A DNA stretch of 64,000 bases. It comes from Bacillota bacterium (lineage in GTDB: Bacteria > Bacillota > Clostridia > TANB77 > CAG-465). The DNA is taken from contig JAEWRE010000039.1 in the NCBI GenBank assembly GCA_023460235.1, positions 1-64,000 on the forward strand, in the 5' to 3' direction. The first letter of the stretch is position 1. The number at the start of each line of letters is the position of its first letter. Below are positions 52,903-61,897 of the stretch, piece after piece. The position numbers and the translations under genes are program-made. Under the pieces are notes generated by a model that made no database searches, was not told the DNA's origin, and saw only the letters and a list, made by a program, of their open reading frames with translations.

Positions 52903-55509
52903 CTAATTTAATTTTGAAATTCTATCTTCAACCTTCTCAAGTAATTCTTGATATTTTTCTATCTTTTCTTTTTCCTTATCAATAAGATTTTGAGGTGCTT
53001 TCTCAACAAATGAAGGATTAGAAAGCATACCTTTTGCCCTATTAAGTTCTGATAAGATTACTTTCTTTTCTTCTCCTAATTTTTTAAGCTCTTCATCTTT
53101 ATCAATAATATTAGATAAATCAAGGTAAACACTTATATCTTTTAAATTAATAGAAACACTATCATTTAAAGAATCATCTTCATTTTTAATATAGCAAACA
53201 TCACCAACACAAGCTAGTTTTTTTATAAATTCTTCACATTCGCTAAAAGTCCTACAAAAATTATTTTCTACAATTGGAACTTTAATATCTATTTTTTTAC
53301 TATTAGGTATTTTATTATTTGTTCTTACATTTCTTATTTGGCGTATAATCTCCATAAATTCTTCTACATATTCTGTTTCATCAAATTTATATTTACTAGT
53401 TGGCCAATTAGAAATCATTATTGATTTTGAATCATCTTTTAAATTTTGATATATTTCTTCTGTTATATATGGCATATATGGGTGTAATAATTTAACTGAA
53501 GATGTTAAAACATAATTTAAAGTCCAAATAGCAGATTTATATGTTTCTGATTCTTTGTTATATAATCTTGGTTTTACCATTTCTATATACCAATCACAAA
53601 AATCGAACCATATGAAATCATATATTTGTTGTATAGCAACACCTATTTCATATTTATCCATATTTAATGTAACTTCTTCAACAGTATTAGATAATTTATT
53701 AAGTATCCACTTATCTTCTGGAGTAAAGTTATCAACATTATCAACATCTAAATCTGCTATATACATATTTACAAATTTAGCTGCATTCCATAATTTATTT
53801 GAAAAGTTTCTTGCAGCATCTACCTTTTCTGGTATATATCTTACATCATTTCCTTGTGAAATTCCTTGAATCAATGAAAATCTTAGAGCATCAGTTCCAA
53901 AATCTTTTATTACATCAAGTGGATCAACACCATTACCTAAAGATTTAGACATCTTTCTTCCTTGTGCATCTCTTACAAGACCATGCATATATACTTTATC
54001 AAAAGGAATTTTACCTGTATATGCTATTCCACTAAATATCATTTTACTAACCCAGAAAGTCAATATATCATATGCTGTTACAAGAGTTGATGTTGGGTAA
54101 AAATATTCATAATCCTCTGTGTCATCTGGCCATCCAAATACTGAAAAAGGCCAAAGTGCAGAGCTAAACCAAGTATCCAAAGTATCTTCATCTTGTTTTA
54201 ATTTACCACCACATTCACACTTTTCAGGAGCTGTTTCTGAAACTATAACTTTTCCACATTCTTCACAATAATATGCTGGTATTCTATGCCCCCACCAAAG
54301 TTGCCTTGAAATACACCAATCTTGAATATTTTCCATCCAATTAAAGTAATTTTTTTCAAAACGTTTTGGTAAGAATTTTATTTCTTCATTTTTAACCGCT
54401 TCTATAGCAGGTTCTGCTAATGTATCCATTTTAACAAACCATTGTAACGACATATATGGTTCAACAATATTGTGACATCTATAACATGTTCCAACATTAT
54501 GTTTATATGGTTCAATTTTTTCTATTAATCCTAATTTTTCTAAATCTGAAACTATATTTTTTCTTGCTTCAAATCTATCTTGACCTTGATATGCATATGC
54601 ATTTTCATTTAAAGTTCCATCACTATTTAAAATATTTATTATTTCTAAATTATGCCTTCTTCCAACTTCAAAATCATTTGGATCATGTGCAGGAGTTATT
54701 TTAACAACACCTGTACCAAAATCAGTTTCTACATATTCATCAGCTATTATTTGAATATACTTATCAGTAAGTGGTAGCATTACCCTTTTACCAATAATAT
54801 CTTTATATCTATCATCATTTGGATTTACTGCAACTGCAGTATCTCCAAGCATTGTTTCTGGTCTTGTTGTAGCTACTATTAAATACTTATCACTATTTTC
54901 AATAGGATATTTTATATGCCATAAAAAAGAATCCTTTTCTTCATAATCAACTTCAATATCAGAAACTGAAGTTTTACAATCTGGACACCAATTAACAAGT
55001 CTTGTTCCACGATATATCAATCCTTTATTATATAGATCAACAAATACTTTTAAAACAGCTTTTGAACAGCCTTCGTCCATTGTGAATCTTTCTTTTTCCC
55101 AATCACAAGAACATCCTAATTGTCTCAATTGTTTAGTTATTTCTCCACCATACTTTTCTTTCCATTCCCAAGCTTCTTTTAAGAATCCTTCTCTTCCTAA
55201 TTCTTCTTTAGTTTTGCCTTCTGACTTTAATTTTTCAACAACTTTAACCTCAGTTGCTATACTTGCATGATCAGTGCCAGGTATCCATAATGATGGTATC
55301 CCCTTCATTCTATTATATCTTATAAATATATCTTGAATTGTATTAACAAGTGCATGCCCCATATGTAGTCTACCTGTTACATTTGGAGGTGGCATAACTA
55401 TTGTAAATGGCTTCTTGCTCTTATCAATGTCACATTTAAAATATCCACTTTCTTCCCAATTCTTATATATCTCTTCTTCTCTTTTTGAATAATCAAATTT
55501 TCCTTCCAT
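52903..55509 (-). CDS. valS: valyl-tRNA synthetase
   Basis: 868 residues, full length. HIGH motif in 'PPPNVTGRLHMGHALVNT', KMSKS in 'GRKMSKSLGNG', and the editing domain between them ('TTRPETMLGDTAVAVNP'). The C-terminal coiled coil ('KKVILSELNRAKGMLSNPSF') is present. A Cys4 zinc ribbon (YYCEECGK and CECGGK) sits in the catalytic insertion. It charges tRNA-Val. The gene is preceded by a T-box leader with a GTA (Val) specifier, which fits its function. Ribosome site AGGAGG. Confidence 0.97.
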   Translation of the reverse strand: MEGKFDYSKREEEIYKNWEESGYFKCDIDKSKKPFTIVMPPPNVTGRLHMGHALVNTIQDIFIRYNRMKGIPSLWIPGTDHASIATEVKVVEKLKSEGKTKEELGREGFLKEAWEWKEKYGGEITKQLRQLGCSCDWEKERFTMDEGCSKAVLKVFVDLYNKGLIYRGTRLVNWCPDCKTSVSDIEVDYEEKDSFLWHIKYPIENSDKYLIVATTRPETMLGDTAVAVNPNDDRYKDIIGKRVMLPLTDKYIQIIADEYVETDFGTGVVKITPAHDPNDFEVGRRHNLEIINILNSDGTLNENAYAYQGQDRFEARKNIVSDLEKLGLIEKIEPYKHNVGTCYRCHNIVEPYMSLQWFVKMDTLAEPAIEAVKNEEIKFLPKRFEKNYFNWMENIQDWCISRQLWWGHRIPAYYCEECGKVIVSETAPEKCECGGKLKQDEDTLDTWFSSALWPFSVFGWPDDTEDYEYFYPTSTLVTAYDILTFWVSKMIFSGIAYTGKIPFDKVYMHGLVRDAQGRKMSKSLGNGVDPLDVIKDFGTDALRFSLIQGISQGNDVRYIPEKVDAARNFSNKLWNAAKFVNMYIADLDVDNVDNFTPEDKWILNKLSNTVEEVTLNMDKYEIGVAIQQIYDFIWFDFCDWYIEMVKPRLYNKESETYKSAIWTLNYVLTSSVKLLHPYMPYITEEIYQNLKDDSKSIMISNWPTSKYKFDETEYVEEFMEIIRQIRNVRTNNKIPNSKKIDIKVPIVENNFCRTFSECEEFIKKLACVGDVCYIKNEDDSLNDSVSINLKDISVYLDLSNIIDKDEELKKLGEEKKVILSELNRAKGMLSNPSFVEKAPQNLIDKEKEKIEKYQELLEKVEDRISKLN

Positions 55510-55522
55510 AAATTCCTCCTAG

Positions 55523-55711
55523 TTACAATAAATAAATCATGAATAAAGACACAATTGCTAGCAAATAACATATTATTCTAACAATCAAAACATCTCTATT
55601 TTCATAATCGCTTTTGACTCGTCTTCTTATAAGCCACCTAGTATTAAATATTCCGAATACACTAATAAATAACAAAATACACGATAAAAAAAACTCAAAC
55701 TCTCTCAACAT
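55523..55711 (-). CDS. small two-helix membrane protein between T-box and valS
   Basis: 62 residues from the ATG at 55711 (ribosome site GGTGGGTG). Two hydrophobic helices (about 5-22 and 42-61) enclose a basic loop, 'NTRWLIRRRVKSDYENRDV'. The same frame is open upstream, but that part lies inside the T-box leader, so a longer start is unlikely. It lies between the T-box terminator and valS, 13 bases from valS, so it should be induced with valS on valine-tRNA shortage. Function unknown. Confidence 0.6.
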   Translation of the reverse strand: MLREFEFFLSCILLFISVFGIFNTRWLIRRRVKSDYENRDVLIVRIICYLLAIVSLFMIYLL

Positions 55712-55736
55712 AACACCCACCAACAATAAAATATAC

Positions 55737-55985
55737 AAAAATACAGCCAATTTCCTTAAAAATTTTAAGGACGAATGACTGTATTCGCGGTACCACCTTA
55801 ATTCATATGTAAAACATATGCACTTAAACAAATTAACCGATTGTAACGGAATATACCTACGCATTTTCACTTCAGCATATCAGCTCCAGAGCTACCTTCA
55901 AATATGTTCTCTTAGAAAACCTCACAGCCACGAGTTTTCCTCTCTTAAAGTAACCTTTACTCTACTCTTCTCCTTCAAAGCATTT
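55737..55985 (-). promoter_or_regulatory. T-box leader (valine specifier) of valS
   Basis: The antiterminator signature AAGGTGGTACCGCG (55786-55799) is clear, and its TGGT would pair with the ACCA end of uncharged tRNA-Val. The 5' stem I region has the expected 'GAGAGG', 'GGCTGTGAGG' and 'GAAGGTAGCTCTGGAGC' segments; the specifier triplet is GTA (55893-55895), a Val codon. A terminator follows: ATACAG...CTGTAT (55741-55783) then TTTTT (55737-55741). Uncharged tRNA-Val would stabilise the antiterminator and switch on valS. Confidence 0.92.
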
Positions 55986-56003
55986 AAGTATTAATTTTAG
56001 AAT

Positions 56004-56032
56004 AGTATACCATACTATTCAGTTATTTACAA
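56004..56032 (-). promoter_or_regulatory. promoter of the T-box/valS transcript
   Basis: TTGTAA (56027-56032) and TATACT (56004-56009) on the minus strand, spaced by 17 bases; the T-box leader starts shortly after. Confidence 0.75.
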
Positions 56033-56074
56033 TACATAATAATTATTTTTAAACAAATTATTTTGATAAAAATA

Positions 56075-56105
56075 AAAAGCTAAATGAAACATCATTTTAG
56101 CTTTT
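56075..56105 (-). terminator. terminator after ferredoxin gene
   Basis: 10-bp stem AAAAGCTAAA/TTTAGCTTTT with an 11-base loop, followed on the minus strand by TATTTTTATC. Confidence 0.75.
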
Positions 56106-56134
56106 AAATTAAAATTTAATAATCGTATATAACT

Positions 56135-56311
56135 TTAATTTTCTTCGTCTTCTGGTGCTCCTGTTGGGCAAACTGCTCTACAAGCTCCACAAGATATACA
56201 TAAACTAGGATCGATAACATATATGTCATCACCTTGTGAAATTGCTCCTGTTGGGCATTCTGGTTCGCAAGTACCACAAGATATACATTTACTATTAATT
56301 CTATATGCCAT
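56135..56311 (-). CDS. 2[4Fe-4S] ferredoxin
   Basis: 58 residues from the ATG at 56311, 8 bases after GGGGGTG; in-frame codons upstream belong to the end region of the ricT gene. Two clusters with CxxCxxCxxxCP: 'CISCGTCEPECP' and 'CISCGACRAVCP'. Clostridial-type ferredoxin carrying electrons at low potential, typical of strict anaerobes. The acidic tail (EDEEN) is usual. It follows ricT by 38 bases, so it is likely co-transcribed. Confidence 0.95.
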   Translation of the reverse strand: MAYRINSKCISCGTCEPECPTGAISQGDDIYVIDPSLCISCGACRAVCPTGAPEDEEN

Positions 56312-56349
56312 AAAATACACCCCCTTAACTCCTACCAATAAATTATATT

Positions 56350-57168
56350 CTACCAATGTACTTTTTCTGCAGAATATACTTCAAATCTTTCATCTTCTCT
56401 TGTATTTCCAAATTTAATTTTAACTTTTAATCCTAAAATATCTACACTAGTTACTTTCCCTTTTTCTGGTTCGCCATCAACACTAACAAACTCACCAACT
56501 TTAGGAAGTTTCTTTAAGTTTTCCTTATATCCTTCTTCTTCATATTTTAAGCAGCACATAAGTTTTCCACAAGCACCAGATAATTTAGGCATATTTATTT
56601 GTAAACCTTGTTCTTTAGCCATTTTAATTGTAACTGGATCTAAATTTTGAAGAAATGTTCTGCAACAAACTTCTCTTCCACACATACCAAGGTTTGGATA
56701 AGACTTTATTTCATCTCTTGGGCCTATTTGTCTTAACTCAATTCTAGCTCTATATTTTGAAGCAAGATTTTTTACTAATTCTCTAAAATCCACTCTTTCT
56801 TCAGAAACAAAATATATTATTAATTTACTAGAATCAAAAGTATATTCAGCAGCTAGTAATTTCATCTTCAAACCTAATTTTTTAGATTCTTCTTTGCAAA
56901 ACTCTAATGCTTCATTTGCTTTAATATCATTTTCTTTAATTTTATCAAAATCAGCTTTTGTTGCTTTTCTTATAACAGACCCTACAGTTTCTTCTTTAAA
57001 GTCATCACTATCTATTATCTTTACTACTCTTGCAAATTCTTCACCTTTTTCTGTTTCGATTAAAACGTTATCACTTAGTTTTAATTCAGTTTCAATTGAA
57101 GAACTTACAAAGTTTAGTTTTGATGTTTTCTTAAATCTAACACCAATTATTTTTTTCAAATTCATCAC
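56350..57168 (-). CDS. ricT: PSP1-domain protein RicT (YaaT)
   Basis: 272 residues as an upper bound; the ATG one codon in, or the TTG three codons in (after GAGGTGA), are alternative starts, and the latter gives MKKIIGVRFKK as in relatives. PSP1 domain with Cys ligands 'NLGMCGREVCCRTFLQNL' and 'MPKLSGACGKLMCCLKYEEE', which bind an Fe-S cluster in the RicAFT complex. In Bacillus subtilis the complex affects RNase Y maturation of mRNA and sporulation. The gene lies directly after holB (one base before its stop), the usual Firmicutes order. Confidence 0.92.
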   Translation of the reverse strand: MMNLKKIIGVRFKKTSKLNFVSSSIETELKLSDNVLIETEKGEEFARVVKIIDSDDFKEETVGSVIRKATKADFDKIKENDIKANEALEFCKEESKKLGLKMKLLAAEYTFDSSKLIIYFVSEERVDFRELVKNLASKYRARIELRQIGPRDEIKSYPNLGMCGREVCCRTFLQNLDPVTIKMAKEQGLQINMPKLSGACGKLMCCLKYEEEGYKENLKKLPKVGEFVSVDGEPEKGKVTSVDILGLKVKIKFGNTREDERFEVYSAEKVHW

Positions 57169-57169
57169 C

Positions 57170-58003
57170 TCAGATACTTTCTACTATTTTCAGTATCATA
57201 TTATCTATTACTATATCATAATTTCCATTATTTTTTAGTCTTATTAATGCTCTTTCAACATATTTTGTAGCATTTAAATAATTATTTATATATAAATTAT
57301 ATTCAAAATAATCAAGTAATATATTAACAGAAAAATCAATTTCTTGAGCCTTTTTTAATACATCAACTGTATTTTTATTGTTTATTAATGATGTAAGTTC
57401 ATCTATAGTTTTAAACTTATCAATTAGATTTTCAGATATAACTTTATTGGCATAACCAATTGATCCATCCAAATATTTAATCAATTTATTATCTAAACTT
57501 ACATTATATTTGTCTAAAATATAATTAGAAACTAATTCATCTTCTAAGCCATTAAAAGATATCTTGTTAAGCCTTGATAAAATGGTTGGAAGAAAATTAC
57601 TGATTGTTTGAGCTATTAGTATAAGTACAACGTATTCAGGTGGTTCTTCTAAAGTCTTAAGTAGTGCGTTTTGAGACGCAATGTTAAGAGACGAAGCATC
57701 ATCTATTACATAAACTTTATAATTTCCAGTTGCTGGTACAACATATACATCTTCAATTATATCAGTTCTTATTTGTTCAATAACTATATCTTTTTTATCT
57801 TCTCTTTTACATATATATTTATAATCTGGACAAGATATTAAATTATCAGTTTTTAAAATAAGTTTTGCAAATTCTTCTGCAATAGTACGCTTGCCTATTC
57901 CAGCTTTACCAGCAAATAAATAAGCATGTGATATGTTATTTTGTTTTAAATTGTTAATTAGTACTTTTTTTTGAACATCATGTCCTAATATATTCTCAAA
58001 CAT
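57170..58003 (-). CDS. holB: DNA polymerase III delta' subunit
   Basis: 277 residues. AAA+ clamp-loader subunit with Walker A-like 'GKAGIGKRTIAEEFAK' and 'NALLKTLEEPPEYVVLILIA', and the sensor region 'LPTILSRL'. The zinc module of DnaX/HolB is reduced: only 'SCPDYKYIC' remains. It helps to load the sliding clamp. The order holB-ricT is conserved in Firmicutes. Confidence 0.92.
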   Translation of the reverse strand: MFENILGHDVQKKVLINNLKQNNISHAYLFAGKAGIGKRTIAEEFAKLILKTDNLISCPDYKYICKREDKKDIVIEQIRTDIIEDVYVVPATGNYKVYVIDDASSLNIASQNALLKTLEEPPEYVVLILIAQTISNFLPTILSRLNKISFNGLEDELVSNYILDKYNVSLDNKLIKYLDGSIGYANKVISENLIDKFKTIDELTSLINNKNTVDVLKKAQEIDFSVNILLDYFEYNLYINNYLNATKYVERALIRLKNNGNYDIVIDNMILKIVESI

Positions 58004-58017
58004 ATATTCACCATTTC

Positions 58018-58716
58018 CTATAACTTACCTATTTTATTTAAAGGCCAAACTCTGGTTACAATATATCCACTTATTCTAGACTCAGGAATACATCCAAAAT
58101 ATCTAGAATCTTTACTTTGAAGTCTATTATCACCCATTACAAATACTGTATTTTCTGGTACTATCACATCACAGTATACACCAGATATATTTGTAACACC
58201 ATCATTTAAATAATCTTCTTGTAATTTTTCATCATTTCTATATAATTCACCTTTATCAGTTACAACAATATGATCACCAGGAAGTCCTATAACTCTTTTA
58301 ATGTAAGTAAGTTTTCCAATTCCTACAAAGCTATATAAAAATTTATTTATTCCAGTATAATTGTTATATTCTGCTATCAAATTATCTTTATTGTAGTCTT
58401 CTGGACTAGCTTTAGATACTGGAGCTTCAAATGTTATTATATCTCCATGTTTTAGTTCTCTTTTAAATATAGTAGAACTTTGAATTAAAACTCTATCATT
58501 TTCTTTAGCAGTTGGTATCATTGAAACTTGTTTAACACCTGATATTGTTCCTATGAAAAAATTAATATTTAAATATATAACATAAGCAACTATGAAGCAA
58601 AAAATCCATTCTAAGATTTCTTTTCCAAATTTAGCTCCTTTTTGTATATTTTTATCATACTTCTTCTTTAATTTTTCTTTTAATGTTTCATCACCATCAG
58701 TGTATTTTTCTTCCAT
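58018..58716 (-). CDS. lepB: signal peptidase I
   Basis: 232 residues with one membrane helix (about 35-55). Catalytic Ser in 'SMIPTAKENDRVLI' and Lys in 'LTYIKRVIGLPGDHI'; the 'MGDNRLQSKDSRYFG' box is the conserved region. It cleaves signal peptides outside the membrane and so serves the many secreted proteins in this window. The ATG has no close ribosome site: AAAGGAG lies 35 bases upstream, separated by a small hairpin (CGATTaaaAATCG), so translation may be regulated. The spacer 58717-58894 holds no other gene that I see. Confidence 0.93.
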   Translation of the reverse strand: MEEKYTDGDETLKEKLKKKYDKNIQKGAKFGKEILEWIFCFIVAYVIYLNINFFIGTISGVKQVSMIPTAKENDRVLIQSSTIFKRELKHGDIITFEAPVSKASPEDYNKDNLIAEYNNYTGINKFLYSFVGIGKLTYIKRVIGLPGDHIVVTDKGELYRNDEKLQEDYLNDGVTNISGVYCDVIVPENTVFVMGDNRLQSKDSRYFGCIPESRISGYIVTRVWPLNKIGKL

Positions 58717-58894
58717 AATTTATATAATTATTACGATTTTTAATCGCAATACTCCTTTCATTATTTATAGTAACATAAATATTTTAACACATATTATATT
58801 AAATTTCAACAAATATTGAAAAAGAGCATCAGTTTGTATTTATTTATCTTTTATATGTATATGTGCACTGTTTTTTATAACATCTATTATAATA

Positions 58895-58934
58895 AAAATA
58901 CGACTGATAATTAAATAGCTACCAATCGTATTTT
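58895..58934 (-). terminator. terminator after nucleotidyltransferase-like gene
   Basis: AAAATACGA (58895-58903) and TCGTATTTT (58926-58934) form a 9-bp stem; followed on the minus strand by TATT-rich sequence. Confidence 0.6.
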
Positions 58935-58938
58935 AATT

Positions 58939-59328
58939 TTAATTTTCACGTTTATCTAAATATTTTTCAATTTTTTCAATATCAGAAATGTCTTTTGGAA
59001 CACTTCTTTTCTTTTTAAAAGTTAATATTTGTTCAAGATTCTCTACTGAGTATCCATCAATAATTTCATAGTTAAAATTATCTTTTTTGTTAGGAACAAC
59101 TTCTATAGCATTTGAAATATTGTAGAAACCACAAGCATTTTTATTTTCTTCTAAAAGATTGTATTTTTGCCTTAATTTTTCAAACAATTCTTCTGAAACA
59201 CATAAATCCAAATCTCCTGTTAATTCTTTAATCCCAAACATTACCAAACTTCCACCACCTAGTATATAATACTCTCCTTCTGGTAGTTCAAGCTCCTTTA
59301 ATAAATTCAATAATCCTTCTTTATTCAT
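58939..59328 (-). CDS. nucleotidyltransferase-like small protein
   Basis: 129 residues from the ATG at 59328; the ribosome site is distant (AAGGA 14 bases) and an ATG 18 codons upstream has none, so the start is uncertain. 'EYYILGGGSLVMFGIKELTGDLDLCVS' (parts) resembles the core of the MNT/AbiEii nucleotidyltransferase fold (GG...T.DlDl). The last third, 'ENLEQILTFKKKRSVPKDISDIEKIEKYL' (parts), matches C-terminal helices of such proteins. It could be a DUF6036-type protein or half of a toxin-antitoxin pair; no partner gene is adjacent. Confidence 0.55.
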   Translation of the reverse strand: MNKEGLLNLLKELELPEGEYYILGGGSLVMFGIKELTGDLDLCVSEELFEKLRQKYNLLEENKNACGFYNISNAIEVVPNKKDNFNYEIIDGYSVENLEQILTFKKKRSVPKDISDIEKIEKYLDKREN

Positions 59329-59480
59329 TATATTGTCTAGTTTCCTTTCTATGTATATAATAATATTATATACAGTAGTCATTTCATAATATATATTATA
59401 TATCTATCCAACATAATTGTAAAGTTTTGTTACAATTCTTATTTGAATATTAAAACACCTTTGCTATTTCTAAGAAATAA

Positions 59481-59521
59481 AAAAAATACTCATAAGATTT
59501 TTTATCCTATGAGTATTTTTT
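59481..59521 (-). terminator. terminator after metG
   Basis: 14-bp stem (AAAAAATACTCATA with its complement, 59481-59494 and 59508-59521), followed on the minus strand by TTTATTTC. Confidence 0.8.
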
Positions 59522-59523
59522 TA

Positions 59524-61461
59524 TTAATGAATTCTTGTTCCGTTTTCCAATTCTCCTGCATTACTATCTAATACAAGTAATTTAACTATATCTTCATCTC
59601 CTGCTGCAAGTAACATGCCTTGAGATTCAACACCTCTTAGTTTTGCAGGTTTTAGATTTGATACAACTACAATTTGCTTATTTAGTAATTCTTCAGCAGT
59701 ATAGTATTTAACTAGCCCAGATACTATAGTTCTTACTTCTGTTCCTAAATCAACAGATAGCTTATATAATTTATCTGATTTTTCAACTCTTTCCACAGTT
59801 TTTATTTGTCCAACTCTAAGTTCAACTTTATCAAGTTCATCAATTGTTATATATTTATCTTCTTTTTTTTCTTGAATAACCTCTTCTACTATTTTATTTG
59901 TTGTCTCTTCCATATTTGTAGTCTCCTTCTTTATTTCAATTCTTGGGAATAAATTAATGCCTTTTTCTATTTTAGTGCCTTCTGCAAGTAATCCAAATTT
60001 TCTAGCAGAATCCCAAGTTTTTAATTCTTCTTCAACTCTTATTTGTGTAAATATTTTGTCTGGAGTCTCTACCATAAATGGTTGTAATAATACAGTTACA
60101 ATTCTTATAGTTTCCACAAGATTATATAGCACTACATTTAATCTATCAGTCTTCTCTTCTTTAGCTAATATCCAAGGTGTTGATAAGTCAATATATTTAT
60201 TTGCCTTTCTTATAACATCCCATATTGCAGTTAGTGCTTCATTTATTTTAAGAGCATCCATCTTTTCATTTACTTTTTCAACTAAGTTTTGAGTCAGATT
60301 TATTAAGTCATTATCAAAATCTTCAGTAGCACTACCTTTTTTTATAACGCCATTGTTATATTTTTCAACCATTGCTGTAACTCTACTTACTAAGTTTCCT
60401 AAATCATTTGATAGATCTGAATTAGATTTTTCTAAGAAAAGTTCTTCAGAGAAGTTACCATCTTGACCCATTACAACTTCATGTAATAAATAATATCTTA
60501 ATGAATCAACTGAAGTTTCATCAATGTATACTCTAGGATCTTTATAGTTTCCAAAAGATTTTGAAATTTTTGCTCCATCAACTATTAGCCAACCATGACC
60601 AAATATTTTCTTTGGTACTGGAACATCTAAAGCCATTAGAAGTGCAGGCCAAATCATAGCGTGGAATCTAAATATTTCTTTACCTACTAAATGAAGATCA
60701 GCTGGCCAGTATTTTTTCATATTCTCATCATTTTCACTTAAGTAACCAAGTGCACTTATATAGTTTGCAAGTGCATCTATCCAAACATATATAACATGTT
60801 TAGTATTAAATGGAACTCTTATTCCCCAATTTATAGTTGTACGAGATACACACAAATCAGTAAGTCCTTTATTAAAAAAATTATTTATCATTTCATTTTT
60901 TCTAGATAATGGCTCTAATAATTCAGGATTTTCTTCATATAATTTTAATAATTTATCTTGATACTTTGATAATTTAAAGAAATAACTTTCTTCTCTTACA
61001 AGTTCAACATCTCTTCCACAGTCTGGACATTTTCCATTTACAAGTTGTGCATCAGTCCAATATGATTCACATGGAGTACAATATTTTCCTTCATATATAT
61101 CAAGATATATATCACCTTGTTCATATAGTTTTTGAAATATCTTTTGAACACATGCTTTATGCTCTTCATCTGTAGTTCTTATGTATTTATCATAAGTAAT
61201 ACCTAGTTTTGACCATAGATCCTTTGTGTCTTTTACTATTTCATCAACATATTCTTTTGGTGTAACACCTTTTTCTTCTGCTTTTCTTTCAATTTTTTGT
61301 CCATGTTCATCTGTACCAGTTAAGAAAAATACATCATATCCTCTTAATCTTTTATATCTTGCTATTGAGTCAGCAACAACAGTACAATAACAATGTCCAA
61401 CATGGAAATTACCACTTGGATAATATATAGGTGTTGTTAAATAATATTTTTTCTTTTCCAA
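59524..61461 (-). CDS. metG: methionyl-tRNA synthetase
   Basis: 645 residues from a TTG at 61461, 8 bases after AGGAG; a GTG three codons earlier overlaps that site. HxGH motif in 'SGNFHVGHCYCTVVADS', KMSKS-like 'AKISKSFGNYKDP', and a zinc knuckle 'CTPCESYWTDAQLVNGKCPDC' (parts). The C-terminal OB-fold tRNA-binding domain (about 545-645, 'VELRVGQIKTVERVEKSDKL' and 'SNLKPAKLRGVESQGML') is present, as in the dimeric form. It charges tRNA-Met. Follows acpS by 11 bases. Confidence 0.96.
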   Translation of the reverse strand: MEKKKYYLTTPIYYPSGNFHVGHCYCTVVADSIARYKRLRGYDVFFLTGTDEHGQKIERKAEEKGVTPKEYVDEIVKDTKDLWSKLGITYDKYIRTTDEEHKACVQKIFQKLYEQGDIYLDIYEGKYCTPCESYWTDAQLVNGKCPDCGRDVELVREESYFFKLSKYQDKLLKLYEENPELLEPLSRKNEMINNFFNKGLTDLCVSRTTINWGIRVPFNTKHVIYVWIDALANYISALGYLSENDENMKKYWPADLHLVGKEIFRFHAMIWPALLMALDVPVPKKIFGHGWLIVDGAKISKSFGNYKDPRVYIDETSVDSLRYYLLHEVVMGQDGNFSEELFLEKSNSDLSNDLGNLVSRVTAMVEKYNNGVIKKGSATEDFDNDLINLTQNLVEKVNEKMDALKINEALTAIWDVIRKANKYIDLSTPWILAKEEKTDRLNVVLYNLVETIRIVTVLLQPFMVETPDKIFTQIRVEEELKTWDSARKFGLLAEGTKIEKGINLFPRIEIKKETTNMEETTNKIVEEVIQEKKEDKYITIDELDKVELRVGQIKTVERVEKSDKLYKLSVDLGTEVRTIVSGLVKYYTAEELLNKQIVVVSNLKPAKLRGVESQGMLLAAGDEDIVKLLVLDSNAGELENGTRIH

Positions 61462-61472
61462 TATAATCACTC

Positions 61473-61877
61473 CTAATCTTTATTTTGCTTTACCACTGAC
61501 ATAGCTACAGCATTATCATTCACATGAGATATGCTTACATCTATTTCAATATCATATTTATCACATAATTTTATTATTTCCTCATTAATAAAAATTACTC
61601 TTGGTCTTTTCTTTAAATCTTCGACATTTTCAATTCTTAGATCTAAAAAATTCATATTTATTTTATTTTCAGTTAATATCTTAGACATGGCTTTGTATAT
61701 TGCTTCTTTTGCTGCAAATCTTCCAGCATATCTTTGATATTTCATTCTACTTCTAATATTTTCTATATCTTCTATTTCATGTTCAGTAAATACATTTTCT
61801 CTAAATCCTTTTGTATTTTCTACTGCATCTTCAATTCTATCTACTTCGATTATGTCTGTGCCACAATATATTTGCAT
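61473..61877 (-). CDS. acpS: holo-[acyl-carrier-protein] synthase
   Basis: 134 residues. Mg/CoA site in 'GTDIIEVDRIEDAV' and the 'GRFAAKEAIYKAM' motif, with 'DVSISHVNDNAVAMSVV' at the end. It transfers 4'-phosphopantetheine from CoA to ACP. It lies between an unknown membrane protein gene and metG on the same strand. Ribosome site GAGGGA. Confidence 0.95.
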   Translation of the reverse strand: MQIYCGTDIIEVDRIEDAVENTKGFRENVFTEHEIEDIENIRSRMKYQRYAGRFAAKEAIYKAMSKILTENKINMNFLDLRIENVEDLKKRPRVIFINEEIIKLCDKYDIEIDVSISHVNDNAVAMSVVKQNKD

Positions 61878-61897
61878 TACATTCCCTCTTTCTGTTA

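Noticed and set aside
55712..55870. Longer start for the small protein before valS
   Set aside because: The upstream part of the frame lies inside the T-box leader, including its conserved antiterminator motif; an internal ATG with a ribosome site is the better start.
58720..58749. Nine-codon leader peptide (TTG start) before lepB
   Set aside because: Only two bases separate AAAGGAG from the TTG, too close for good initiation; the hairpin before lepB is noted in the lepB entry instead.
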